Assembly: GCA_002343825.1 (NCBI GenBank)
Contig: DDSL01000007.1
Coordinates: 38,042 to 73,982, forward strand
DNA from: Chthonomonas sp. UBA2391
GTDB lineage: Bacteria; Armatimonadota; Fimbriimonadia; Fimbriimonadales; Fimbriimonadaceae
DNA: 35,941 nt
Direction of reading: 5' to 3'
Part shown: positions 15,493 through 23,756 of the stretch, piece after piece
Layout of the letters: each line of letters opens with the position of its first letter
How positions within the stretch are numbered: position 1 is the first letter of the stretch
The notes under the pieces: model-generated
Told to the model about the DNA's origin: nothing
Database searches by the model: none
Seen by the model: only the letters and a program-made list of their open reading frames with translations
Position numbers and translations under genes: made by a program

Positions 15493-16590
15493 TTGCTGAT
15501 TGAGCGGAGCAGCAACTTCTGGACAACGGGAACACTTACCCTCCAAAAGCCAGTGCCAAACACTCCCGAACCGGCGTTTGTGGATGAGGGAGCCACCGGC
15601 ATCCCGATGTCCGAACTTGAAGTTGCCTTTCAAAGAACGTACAACAAGGTTGGTGAATCCATCCTTCAACAACTGAAACCTGAGGAACTAGACTGGTGGG
15701 TTTCACTCCCGCACAGCCACGATCTCGACGCGTTCATCGGCCTCCTCGTCGGGAACGGGCTACTCAACTTACCAAACCCAGACAAAAAACCTCGCATCAT
15801 GATGATGCCGGAAGCACTGGCGCCCGAGTTCGGGGGTTATCAGGTGAAGACGGGTTCGCTGGATAGGTACCTCCGTCAGGACACCCGACTCCAGTGGATC
15901 CGAGAAGGGGATTGGGAGATTTTGCGGCCAACCGCTGGGATACGCCGGGAGACCTGGCAACCGTGGTGGCAGTTCAAGGCGTGGACCAATAAGGTGGTGG
16001 GCTTGCCTCCGGGGAGCCATTTGCGCCAAGCCGAGCTCGCGGCTGCAGCAAAGGGGGCCTACGGCCCTCTCATGGAACTCATCGGAAAGGACTTCTATCT
16101 GGTTGGGGAGCTAAGCTTTGGAGTCTCCCCCTCCAAGCTGGCGCTCGCGCTGGTCCGGGAGGTTCCCCGGCTCGCTTACCATGAGCCGAATTCTTGGCGC
16201 GGCGACAACTGGAGCCTCGATCTCAAGCTTGCCCTCGAGGAGGATCTCTTCCGACATCATTCTTTTGGGGAGTACCGCGGGTTCGAGCCGTCCTACTATT
16301 TCGCCGCTTGGTCTCAGTGGACTCAAGGTCGTCGGGAACCGATCATCGGGGACCCGTTTTGGTCCGAGGTCTTCGCGCAAGGAATGGTCCACGAACAGAC
16401 AGAATTGATGATTTTCGACAAGATCAGCCACATGTTCTCGGTTAGGTCCAAGGATCCTCTTGCCGAAAGATCGGAGGAGACCCACTACTTTCGGGTTAAA
16501 ATTGGATACTCTTTGTTGGCTAGTGACTCGTTCCAGGTCCGACTCTGGGACCCGAAAGTCCAGGAGTCTTTACCGTCCGTGTTCCGTTGA
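15493..16590 (+). CDS. C-terminal part of the TGA-interrupted STN-protein gene
   Basis: The same reading frame as the preceding part, open from just after the TGA at 15340 to the TGA at 16588-16590. The first possible start after the break is TTG at 15493, with no ribosome binding site, so independent translation of these 365 aa is doubtful. There is no signal peptide. The sequence parallels the middle and C-terminal region of the intact 721-aa protein, for example a YLLIERSSNFWTTGTLTLQ beta-rich segment and the Trp-rich DWEILRPTAGIRRETWQPW region (GGWKVHRPIAWSGENLW there). Probably a pseudogene portion, unless the TGA is read through or is a sequencing error. Function unknown. Confidence 0.5.
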   Translation: MLIERSSNFWTTGTLTLQKPVPNTPEPAFVDEGATGIPMSELEVAFQRTYNKVGESILQQLKPEELDWWVSLPHSHDLDAFIGLLVGNGLLNLPNPDKKPRIMMMPEALAPEFGGYQVKTGSLDRYLRQDTRLQWIREGDWEILRPTAGIRRETWQPWWQFKAWTNKVVGLPPGSHLRQAELAAAAKGAYGPLMELIGKDFYLVGELSFGVSPSKLALALVREVPRLAYHEPNSWRGDNWSLDLKLALEEDLFRHHSFGEYRGFEPSYYFAAWSQWTQGRREPIIGDPFWSEVFAQGMVHEQTELMIFDKISHMFSVRSKDPLAERSEETHYFRVKIGYSLLASDSFQVRLWDPKVQESLPSVFR

Positions 16591-16668
16591 AGTCAGTTTC
16601 TGAAGCACCCGGGTTTACGCGAAGGGGAAGAATGCCTGGGTTTTTGCGACGGCTCGGATCGTTTTGGG

Positions 16669-16701
16669 GCGTGACGCGTTATAGTAGATATCGCGTCACG
16701 C
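16669..16701. promoter_or_regulatory. 10-bp inverted repeat around the -10 box of the 721-aa STN gene
   Basis: GCGTGACGCG (16669-16678) and CGCGTCACGC (16692-16701) are perfect inverted copies separated by 13 bases that contain TATAGT (16680-16685) and TAGATA (16685-16690), the candidate -10 boxes. The right arm ends two bases before the ATG at 16704. This fits an operator covering a promoter, or a hairpin at the start of a very short leader. No Shine-Dalgarno is present. Confidence 0.6.
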
Positions 16702-16703
16702 TC

Positions 16704-18869
16704 ATGATTTCGGCTCTTCTTGCCCTCAGCTTGTCCCAGGTGGCTCCCGCCGCCAATCCCGCTCTTGCCGCTGTCTACCGGCCCCAACGGCTGGCCGTCA
16801 TTCTCGAAGACCTCAGTCAGAAGACCGGGACTCCCCTCACGGCCGACCCCCGTCTGGCCGAAATCGTCATGGCCATTCATGCCCCGGGGGTCAATGCCAC
16901 CGACCTCCTCAAGCAGATCGCGGATGCGACCCTGAGCGAGTGGATCAAGCAAGAGGACGGGCTGCGCCTGCGGACCGTCCGGTCAAAAGAGACCGCCGCC
17001 GCTCGAAAGTACGAGGCTCGGCGGGTCGCCGCCATGCGCAAGGACCTCGCCGAATCGGCCAAGGAGATCAAGCCTTTCGATCCGGCCGTGGCCTCCCAAG
17101 CCCAAGCCGAACTCTTCCAGATGTATGAGACGGAGAATGGCTATGACCAAAAAAGAGCAGAAGAGCTGGGCAAAATCCTCTCGAGCATGAGTCCGAATGG
17201 GCAGCTCAAGGTCGACTTCCTTCCGCTCCTCGATCAGGGCCAGCTGGTGAGACTCCGCGCCGGCGACCGCGTCGTCTTCTCCACCCACCCCACCCGGATG
17301 CAATTCGGGCTCAATCGCGCAGCTCTGGGATTGCTGGAGCGGTTTGCGAGCAACAACGAAAAGCTGAACGAAGCAACCGGGGGCGGCTATGTCGACGAGA
17401 TCCCCATCGATGCTCCCACCGTTGCGCCAGGTTCGGAACCGGCCGAAACACCGGACGGCAACGTCCCTCCTCCGATCAAGTTCGGACCGATGGAACGGGT
17501 TCTGGCGGTGGCAACTGTCTCGGGCGCGGAGACGTCCGAACGCATCAACATCCAGATTTCTGGCTTTGATCCAAAAGGGTTGCTCAAGACCGTGACCACC
17601 ATCTCAGTCCCTCTCGAAAAGGAGTTTGAGGCCTTTTATGAACCGGGCGAGGACACCGATAAACCGCCGGTTCAGTCCAAGGTTGAGTGGACTGAGCGCG
17701 ATGCCGCTTTCCGCGAAAGACTCTCGATGTTCACCGGAGACGAGGCACTCTTCACCACCTCGGCGGACGAAAAACTGCGCAAGTTCATGATCGATCCGGT
17801 GGCCTATGAGCCGATCGACTCCATGCTTGGAACTGCGCTGATGACGATGTTGAAGGACACGTCGAAGCCCACGATCTGGATCATCCCCGATCAGCTCGCG
17901 GCTCAGACCTTGATGCAGAGCGGTATCCCTGACTTGGCCTATCCCGAGTCGATCCGCCGGGTGTTCGTACCCGAGCGGCTGAACTTCGAGGAGATCGAGG
18001 AAGGCGGCTGGAAAGTCCATCGACCGATCGCCTGGTCCGGCGAGAACCTCTGGACCGACCGCGCAGAGTTTCGCACGGGAATGCAGGTGCTCGACCGAGC
18101 CTCGGTCACACCAAGCCTTGCAGATCGCATCGTCATGACTGAAATGATGCGGTTTGAGGAGGGTCTCTCACTCCCGACCCTCTACGGATTCCTGATGTCG
18201 CCCGGCGTGCTGATGAACTCGATGGGCTTCGAGGAGTCGGGCGCAACCTTCATGAAGATCGTCGAATCGGTGCGAGGTTCGTATTCGGCCCAGATCGGTG
18301 AGCAGGGCCTCGTTGTGGCCTATGGCAAGCTGTCCCAGCCGGCCCGAGTCGCGATCGAACAGCTCCTTTACCAAAAAGGCATCTCGGACCGCTTCCAGCG
18401 GATGGGCCGCATGGAAGCCGAAGGCGGTGAAACCAGTATTTCCCCTTACTTCCTCGAACCGACCGTCTCCTTCCCGGCGGGTGTGCCGAACGACACACTG
18501 GTCCGGATCCAGCGCACCTCAGAAAGCGCTTATCACGTCCAGATGCGCGGCTGGTCGCTGACCATGACCTTGGAAGAGCTCGCGTCGATGATGGCGTATG
18601 GAGAAGAAAACTCCCAGGTGCTGAGTCTGTTGCCGGTTCAAAGAGATACCTACTCGGTCACCATCACCTTTGCGCCTCAGTACGACCGATCCGGGATCGT
18701 CCGCGATATTCGAGCGGTCAGCGGGGCCAAGGCCATGAAGGTCGAGGAGCTTCCTGCAGATGTCAAGAAGAAGCTGGACGACCTCATCTCTGCGGCCAAA
18801 AAGGAAGTTGAGGAAGAGATGCATAACCACCGCCGGCACGCTGGCAGCGGGGACGGAGACGGACTGTAA
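16704..18869 (+). CDS. Large secreted protein with N-terminal STN-like domain (paralogue 3)
   Basis: A 721-aa protein of no named family. The hydrophobic N-terminus (about 1-20, no basic residue) looks like a signal peptide. Residues about 22-100 resemble an STN domain: a helix with LAVILEDLSQKTGTPL, DPRLAEIVMAI, a second helix and SEWIKQEDGLRLR. A charged helical stretch follows (about 105-170). Then come a beta-rich segment, a Pro/acidic linker (about 235-275) and a long C-terminal region ending in a helical KKEVEEEMHNHRRH tail. The frame is open 39 codons further upstream, but the repeat and -10 box just before 16704 support this start. Paralogous to the genes at 7536-9737 and 14668-16590. 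It is followed after 34 bases by a sigma factor and an STN-bearing anti-sigma candidate, which suggests a signalling role. That role is inference. Confidence 0.75.
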   Translation: MISALLALSLSQVAPAANPALAAVYRPQRLAVILEDLSQKTGTPLTADPRLAEIVMAIHAPGVNATDLLKQIADATLSEWIKQEDGLRLRTVRSKETAAARKYEARRVAAMRKDLAESAKEIKPFDPAVASQAQAELFQMYETENGYDQKRAEELGKILSSMSPNGQLKVDFLPLLDQGQLVRLRAGDRVVFSTHPTRMQFGLNRAALGLLERFASNNEKLNEATGGGYVDEIPIDAPTVAPGSEPAETPDGNVPPPIKFGPMERVLAVATVSGAETSERINIQISGFDPKGLLKTVTTISVPLEKEFEAFYEPGEDTDKPPVQSKVEWTERDAAFRERLSMFTGDEALFTTSADEKLRKFMIDPVAYEPIDSMLGTALMTMLKDTSKPTIWIIPDQLAAQTLMQSGIPDLAYPESIRRVFVPERLNFEEIEEGGWKVHRPIAWSGENLWTDRAEFRTGMQVLDRASVTPSLADRIVMTEMMRFEEGLSLPTLYGFLMSPGVLMNSMGFEESGATFMKIVESVRGSYSAQIGEQGLVVAYGKLSQPARVAIEQLLYQKGISDRFQRMGRMEAEGGETSISPYFLEPTVSFPAGVPNDTLVRIQRTSESAYHVQMRGWSLTMTLEELASMMAYGEENSQVLSLLPVQRDTYSVTITFAPQYDRSGIVRDIRAVSGAKAMKVEELPADVKKKLDDLISAAKKEVEEEMHNHRRHAGSGDGDGL

Positions 18870-18903
18870 CCGGGTCTGCGGTGCGGGCGTCTAAGTCGGT
18901 GTC

Positions 18904-19464
18904 GTGACCTTGAGCTCTTCCGACGCACTCGATAGGGGGATTTCCGATCCGGACCGCTGGCTTGTCCAACAAGCCCAGGGCGGATCGGCCGATGCCTTCA
19001 CGCAACTCTATCGCAGCTACTATGGCCAGGTGCTCAGAATCGCCAAGGGGATTCTTTTGGACGCCGATGAAAGCGAGGACGCGGTCCAAGAAATCTTTCA
19101 CCTCGCCCGGCGGAATCTTCCCCGCTTCGATTTTCGATCCCGATTCAGCACTTGGCTCTTTCGCGTGGCGGTCAATCACAGCATCCAACACGGCCGAGGT
19201 CTCTGGAAGCGGAAAAACGTTTCCCTGGAAACTGCCGCGGAAATCGGCCACTCCACCGAGCAAAACTGGGATCGCGAGGTGGTCCAAACCGCTTTGGCCC
19301 AACTCAAGCGTGAGGACCGGGCCATTCTGATCCTCTTCTATTGGCACGACCTCTCCCTCACCGAGATCGGCGATGTTCTCAACTGTAATGCGAACGCGGC
19401 CAAGACCCGGCTCTTCCGGGCTCGCGACCGATTCCGGAAGATCTATGAGGAGATGGACGCATGA
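18904..19464 (+). CDS. ECF-family RNA polymerase sigma factor
   Basis: A 186-aa sigma70-family protein with the ECF layout of sigma2 and sigma4 only. Sigma2 spans about 30-97, with AFTQLYRSYYGQVLRIA, the DAVQEIF segment and FSTWLFRVAVNHS. Sigma4 spans about 125-180, with LKREDRAILILFYWHDLSLTEIG (catalogued here as region 4.1-4.2, about 132-154), AKTRLFRARDRFRK and the recognition helix. It directs RNA polymerase to a stimulus-specific set of promoters. The GTG start has no Shine-Dalgarno. A TAAGTC sequence six bases upstream is only a weak -10 candidate, so cotranscription with the upstream 721-aa gene is as likely. The ATG of the next gene overlaps its stop, which is the usual arrangement for an anti-sigma factor. 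Confidence 0.93.
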   Translation: MTLSSSDALDRGISDPDRWLVQQAQGGSADAFTQLYRSYYGQVLRIAKGILLDADESEDAVQEIFHLARRNLPRFDFRSRFSTWLFRVAVNHSIQHGRGLWKRKNVSLETAAEIGHSTEQNWDREVVQTALAQLKREDRAILILFYWHDLSLTEIGDVLNCNANAAKTRLFRARDRFRKIYEEMDA

Positions 19465-20231
19465 GAGGGATCCCGGCCAGCATCGACGAGCTGATGTGGC
19501 TCCTAAGCGAGCAAGACGATCCGGGAGCGGTCGAGGCTTTTGAGCGCCGGTACCCGGAATATCGCGGCGAGCTCCTCCGCCGGATGAACATGGTCCGCAG
19601 TCTACGAGAGGCCAAAGCAGACGAAGGGAGCGCAATCCCGCCTTACCGTCCGGTTCGAGCGACCCCGCCGTCGGGATTTTCAGCCCGGCAAGCCGTCTTC
19701 GGCCTAGGGTCAGTCGCATTGGCGGCCGCCGTTCTGGCCAGTTGGGTCGCGCTGCGGCCGGCCCCGGCGAGGGTTGAGACGGAAGAATCGACTCCGCAGG
19801 TCGTCGCGGGTCCCACTAATTCTCCCTTTGCCGCTCGAGATCTGCAACCCGAGCCCGCTCCGCCGGTCGATCCTCCGACTGCGACTGCCGATCCAGCCCC
19901 CGAACCGGCCCCGGTCCCGGCTCCGACGAGCGCGATTACCCTCCGACTTCGCGATGTTTCGCTCAGCCAAGCCCTTGCCATTCTCAACCGCGAGACCCAA
20001 CGCAGATTTGAAATGGCGCCGGGTCTCGCTGACCCCACTGTCGAGATGGATTACTTTGATGAGAAGTTGGAGTACATCCTCGCCGACCTGGGTAATCGCT
20101 ACGGATTCACAGCCTTTGATCAGGGGGATGGCACCTACCTCTTGATCCCGGCTCGGGACCCAACAGGGCGTGATCCGAACGTGAACGTGCCCCTTCCGCC
20201 AGACGGAACTTTGCCGGAATTGCGACGCTAA
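19461..20231 (+). CDS. Putative anti-sigma factor with periplasmic STN-like domain
   Basis: A 256-aa single-pass membrane protein. Residues 1-65 are a short, charged cytoplasmic domain that could hold the sigma factor. A transmembrane helix lies at about 76-98, followed by a Pro/Ala/Glu-rich linker (about 128-156). Residues 158-230 resemble an STN domain: LRLRDVSLSQALAILN, then APGLADPTVEMDYF, a second helix and a final TYLLIP strand. APGLAD is shared exactly with the 733-aa secreted protein. No zinc-anti-sigma HxxxCxxC motif is seen. The ATGA overlap with the sigma gene, the topology and the size point to an anti-sigma role, somewhat like FecR. The function is inferred from context; the STN-like fold is inferred by pattern. 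Confidence 0.75.
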   Translation: MRGIPASIDELMWLLSEQDDPGAVEAFERRYPEYRGELLRRMNMVRSLREAKADEGSAIPPYRPVRATPPSGFSARQAVFGLGSVALAAAVLASWVALRPAPARVETEESTPQVVAGPTNSPFAARDLQPEPAPPVDPPTATADPAPEPAPVPAPTSAITLRLRDVSLSQALAILNRETQRRFEMAPGLADPTVEMDYFDEKLEYILADLGNRYGFTAFDQGDGTYLLIPARDPTGRDPNVNVPLPPDGTLPELRR

Positions 20232-20326
20232 ACACAAAAATCTTTTCTTACATTTATGTGTTGATTCAACTGAAGGAATTTTGAAAAGGATGTCCAAATT
20301 CTCAAATTAGGAGACATGGACATCAC
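20232..20326 (+). promoter_or_regulatory. AT-rich upstream region of cydAB
   Basis: These 95 bases are clearly more AT-rich than the surrounding genes and hold an AACACA/TGTGTT inverted pair (20232-20237 and 20258-20263). I could not place a convincing -35/-10 pair. AGGAG at 20309-20313 is 13 bases before the cydA ATG. Between them a four-codon frame (ATG at 20316, TGA at 20328) overlaps the cydA start, so it may couple to it. Bacterial cyd genes are often redox-regulated, but no known operator is recognisable. Confidence 0.35.
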
Positions 20327-21697
20327 ATGAATGCAGAAATCCTAAGCCGCGTCCAGTTTGCGGCGACGTCAGCATTTCACTACATCTTCCCCCCGATCAG
20401 CATCGGTCTCGGACTCATGCTGGTCCTCTTCGAGTGGTACTACCTTCGGACCGGCGACCAGTTCTATAAGAACACAGCCAAGTTCTGGGTCAAGGTCTTT
20501 GCCCTCGTCTTTGCGATCGGGGTCGCCTCAGGAATCGTACTGGAATTCCAATTTGGCACCAACTGGTCGAAGTATTCGCGCTATACCGGCGACATCTTTG
20601 GCAGCGCTCTGGCTGCCGAGGGAGTCTTTGCGTTCTTCCTTGAGAGCGGTTTCTTGGCCTTGTTGGTTTTTGGTTGGGACCGCGTCAGCAAGCGCACCCA
20701 CTTCGTATCGACGTGCCTCGTGGCTCTCGGGGCGCACTTCAGCGCGATCTGGATCATCGTCGCCAACTCGTGGATGCAGACCCCGGCGGGCTACAAGATC
20801 GTCGGATCGGGCATCAACGAGCGAGCCGAAATCACGGACTTCTGGGCCATGGTCCTGAATCCTTCCACGGTGGACCGACTGACCCACACCGTCGTCGGTG
20901 CATGGATGACGGGGGCGTTCCTCGTCATGAGCATCAGCGCTTTTTACATCCTGAAGAATCGCCATCTGGATTTTGCGAAGTTCTCGATGAAACTCGGTTT
21001 CGCGATCGCTCTCTTGGCCAGCTTTCTCCAAATCTTCTTGGGTCACCAAAGCGCGGTCGGCGTCGCCAAGAATCAGCCGAGCAAGATGGCGGCCCTGGAA
21101 GGCCACTATCAAACCGGCCCGATGGACCTCTATGCCTTCGGTTGGGTCAACGCTAGCACTGGCCAGGTGACCGGCCTCAAAATTCCGGTTCCAGGATTCG
21201 GCAGCACCCTGCTGTCGGGTTCGAGTAGCACTGTCATCAAAGGCCTCGACGAGTTCGCCATCGAAGACCGTCCTCCGGTGAACATGACCTTCCAGGCTTA
21301 TCACCTGATGGTCGCCTTGGGCTTTGCCATGGCCGCGATCGTCGTCGCAACGGGAATCCAAATGGCACGGGGCAAACTCTGGGAAAGCCCAGGGCTCCTT
21401 AAGATCCTCGTGATCGCGGTCGTCTTCCCACAACTGGCCAATCAGTCCGGCTGGATGGCCGCCGAGGTGGGCCGGCAACCGTGGATCGTCTTCGGTCTCT
21501 TGAGGACCAAGGATGCCCTCTCCCCCAGCGTCAGCGCGGGAGAGATCCTCACCTCCTTGATCTTGATCGTCTCGATGTACCTCGGCCTCCTCGCCTTGTT
21601 CATCTACCTCTTGAACAAGCGGATTCAGGCTGGGCCTGACCAAATCGACAAGGTTTCGGAAGAGGTTCCGCTCCTGTCGAAGGGGATCGCACAATGA
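20327..21697 (+). CDS. cydA: Cytochrome bd ubiquinol oxidase subunit I
   Basis: Haem-bearing subunit of the cytochrome bd quinol oxidase in the cytoplasmic membrane, 456 aa. It oxidises quinol and reduces oxygen to water, with high oxygen affinity and without proton pumping. Landmarks are RVQFAATSAFHYIFPP near the N-terminus with the haem-ligand His, the AAEGVFAFFLESGF segment, the RLTHTVVGAWMTGAF helix with the haem b558 His, and GWMAAEVGRQPW, a cytochrome bd signature. The periplasmic quinol loop is short, so this is not the long-Q-loop type of E. coli. cydB overlaps its stop by four bases. Assignment is secure. Confidence 0.96.
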   Translation: MNAEILSRVQFAATSAFHYIFPPISIGLGLMLVLFEWYYLRTGDQFYKNTAKFWVKVFALVFAIGVASGIVLEFQFGTNWSKYSRYTGDIFGSALAAEGVFAFFLESGFLALLVFGWDRVSKRTHFVSTCLVALGAHFSAIWIIVANSWMQTPAGYKIVGSGINERAEITDFWAMVLNPSTVDRLTHTVVGAWMTGAFLVMSISAFYILKNRHLDFAKFSMKLGFAIALLASFLQIFLGHQSAVGVAKNQPSKMAALEGHYQTGPMDLYAFGWVNASTGQVTGLKIPVPGFGSTLLSGSSSTVIKGLDEFAIEDRPPVNMTFQAYHLMVALGFAMAAIVVATGIQMARGKLWESPGLLKILVIAVVFPQLANQSGWMAAEVGRQPWIVFGLLRTKDALSPSVSAGEILTSLILIVSMYLGLLALFIYLLNKRIQAGPDQIDKVSEEVPLLSKGIAQ

Positions 21698-22719
21698 ATT
21701 ACCCTCTAGACCTCAACATCTTGTGGTTCTTGCTTGTCGGCGTTCTGCTGACCGGCTACGCCATCCTCGACGGTTTCGACCTGGGTACGGGCATGCTCTT
21801 GCTCCGGACCAAGGACGACATGCAGCGCCGGATCATGCTTAACGCTATCGGCCCGGTGTGGGATGGCAATGAAGTTTGGCTAGTGGTGGGCGGGGGGGCG
21901 CTGTTTGCCGCCTTTCCCCACGTCTACGCCACGGTGTTCAGCGGGTTCTATCTCGCCCTCTACCTTCTTCTTTCGGCCCTGATCTTCCGGGCTGTGGCGA
22001 TCGAGTTCCGTAGCCGCGAAGAGGGCCGCAAATGGCGACAGTTCTGGGATACGGCCTTCTGCGTTTCCAGCTTTGTCATCGCCTTGCTCCTCGGGGTCGC
22101 CCTTGGCAACATCGTCGTCGGGATCCCCATCGGAGCCGACCGAGAGTACACGGGCGGTTTCTTCAATCTCCTCAATCCTCTGGCTTTGGTTCTGGGCTTG
22201 ACGACGGTCGCCATGTTCTACATGCATGGCGCGATCTACCTCTCTCTCAAGGTTGAGGGCGAGCTGCTGGACAAGACGAAAGCCTGGATGAAGCAGGGCA
22301 TCGGAGCCTTCTGCGTGATGTTCCTCTTGCTCTCGGTGGCGACTTTCTTCTTTGCTCCGCAGATGGCCTTGAGCTTTGCCAACAAGCCGTGGCTCATCGC
22401 GATTCCTATTGTGGGCGCGCTGATCATCGCCAATATTCCACGGGAGGTCCACAATGGGCGGTTCCTGCTGGCCTTCGCCAGTAGCTCGGGCTCGATTGCG
22501 GCCTTGATGGCCCTGTTTGGGCTGGGGATCTTCCCCAACATCGTGCCCGATATCGCCAATATCAACAGCCTGACGATCTACAATGCCGCGAGCTCACAAG
22601 CGACGTTGACTATCATGACGACGATCGCGATCTGCGGTATGCCGTTCGTGATCGCCTACACCATCGGGATCTATTGGGTTTTCCGAGGCAAGGTCCTGAT
22701 CGAGGAACTTCATTACTAA
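21694..22719 (+). CDS. cydB: Cytochrome bd ubiquinol oxidase subunit II
   Basis: The second membrane subunit, 341 aa, with about eight hydrophobic helices. Typical CydB sequence is visible: GYAILDGFDLGTGML near residues 21-35, IGPVWDGNEVWLVVGGGALFAAFP (region 53-76), and the FRSREEGRKWRQFWD loop. It forms the heterodimer with CydA. Its ATG overlaps the cydA stop (ATGA) and AAGGGG lies about eight bases upstream. A strong terminator follows, so cydAB is a two-gene operon here. No small CydX-like gene is visible after it. Confidence 0.96.
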   Translation: MNYPLDLNILWFLLVGVLLTGYAILDGFDLGTGMLLLRTKDDMQRRIMLNAIGPVWDGNEVWLVVGGGALFAAFPHVYATVFSGFYLALYLLLSALIFRAVAIEFRSREEGRKWRQFWDTAFCVSSFVIALLLGVALGNIVVGIPIGADREYTGGFFNLLNPLALVLGLTTVAMFYMHGAIYLSLKVEGELLDKTKAWMKQGIGAFCVMFLLLSVATFFFAPQMALSFANKPWLIAIPIVGALIIANIPREVHNGRFLLAFASSSGSIAALMALFGLGIFPNIVPDIANINSLTIYNAASSQATLTIMTTIAICGMPFVIAYTIGIYWVFRGKVLIEELHY

Positions 22720-22727
22720 TCCAAGGA

Positions 22728-22778
22728 TTCGGCAGCCGGAATCTCTGCCTAGCGTTCCGGCTTGCCGAAACTTTTTTT
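22728..22778 (+). terminator. Terminator of cydAB
   Basis: A long stem (22728-22741 pairing with 22755-22769, with one bulged T) around a 13-base loop, followed by AC and seven T residues. It starts nine bases after the cydB stop. Confidence 0.88.
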
Positions 22779-22798
22779 GGTTGAACCCAAAATTGTGC

Positions 22799-22827
22799 TT
22801 GGCATCTTTCGTCTTTGCTGATAGAAT
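22799..22827 (+). promoter_or_regulatory. Sigma70-type promoter of the zinc-ribbon membrane protein gene
   Basis: TTGGCA (22799-22804), a 17-base spacer, then TAGAAT (22822-22827). This is the best promoter match in the window. The predicted start near 22834 leaves a leader of about 36 bases containing GGAGAAG just before the ATG at 22870. Confidence 0.75.
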
Positions 22828-22869
22828 GAGGGGGACGCACAGTCAACACAGGGTCGTGGAGAAGAGTGC

Positions 22870-23589
22870 ATGTCGAGAGTAGAACGAAGTTCGGATCTGA
22901 TTGAGCAGCACGGAGAACACGTGTTGGAGTTTGGAGTCGGCGGTCTGGTGGCGCTGGTTCTGGGTGGCTTGATGATCTACTACCAGGGGTTGCTTCTCTA
23001 TCTTGGAGTTCTCCTAGTGCTCGGCGGAGTTGCCGCGATCGGTTACGCCGGAAGAGAGTATTCCGAACTCAAAAAGGTTCCGGTAGGAGCGACGATCTCC
23101 TGTCCCTACTGCCACGCCAAAAATATCTTTGCGGCCGTACCGGAAGATGACGAAACCTGCCGAGAGTGCCACCGCTTGATGCCTATCGTGCAGGGCACGG
23201 TTCTGAAGGTCGCTCAAGTTCGGTGCGGCTTCTGCAATACGCTGAACTACTATTCCGAAAAGTCGGTTGGATTGATCTGCGAAAGCTGCGACCGAGAAAT
23301 TCCCATCGCAACGACCGGCGAAGCCTGTGCTGCGGCCCATCACTACAGCTTTAAGCAAGACGATAAAAAGTACGACTTGGTGCTGACCGCCAGCGGAACC
23401 AAGAACGAACAATTGATTCAGGCTCTCCAGCACCTTCTCGCGCTTAACCGCAACCAAGTGAAGGAGATCCTGCAACAGCTTCCCTGCACCTTGATGTCCG
23501 GAGTCCCACGACTCAAGGCCGAAATGATCCAAAAAGATCTGGCCAAAGTGGACGCTAAAACCGAGACCATCGAGACAAAACCGGCCTGA
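22870..23589 (+). CDS. Membrane protein with two zinc ribbons and an L7/L12-like C-terminus
   Basis: A 239-aa protein I cannot assign to a named family. Two adjacent hydrophobic segments (about 22-38 and 41-60) anchor it. Four CxxC pairs follow: CPYC (78-81), CREC (97-100), CGFC (119-122) and CESC (137-140), enough for two zinc ribbons. Residues about 167-228 resemble the C-terminal domain of ribosomal protein L7/L12: YDLVLTASG, a helix, LALNRNQVKEILQQLP in place of the L7/L12 'glGLKEAKdLVe' helix, then GVPRLKAEMIQKDLAK in place of 'GVskeeAeeikkkLe'. In L7/L12 this fold recruits GTPase factors. Its role here is unknown. It is a single gene with its own promoter, a GGAGAAG site and a terminator. 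The ribbons are certain by pattern; the L7/L12 relation is a by-eye inference. Confidence 0.8.
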   Translation: MSRVERSSDLIEQHGEHVLEFGVGGLVALVLGGLMIYYQGLLLYLGVLLVLGGVAAIGYAGREYSELKKVPVGATISCPYCHAKNIFAAVPEDDETCRECHRLMPIVQGTVLKVAQVRCGFCNTLNYYSEKSVGLICESCDREIPIATTGEACAAAHHYSFKQDDKKYDLVLTASGTKNEQLIQALQHLLALNRNQVKEILQQLPCTLMSGVPRLKAEMIQKDLAKVDAKTETIETKPA

Positions 23590-23623
23590 ATCCGAATGAG
23601 GGTGACGATTCGGCCGCTTCTCT

Positions 23624-23658
23624 GGGGCGCATCCCGACGGGGATCGCGCCCCTTTTTT
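23624..23658 (+). terminator. Terminator after the zinc-ribbon protein gene
   Basis: GGGGCGC-ATCCC pairs with GGGAT-c-GCGCCCC (one bulged C) around a GACG loop (23624-23652), followed by six T residues. Confidence 0.85.
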
Positions 23659-23756
23659 CTGGGTTCAAACGAGCCGTTCGGGTAATATCTCGCCGAATTA
23701 TTGCTCTTCGAGCCTTTAGGGGTTTTTCGAGAGCAAGGAATTTTGGTGCACCCCAT

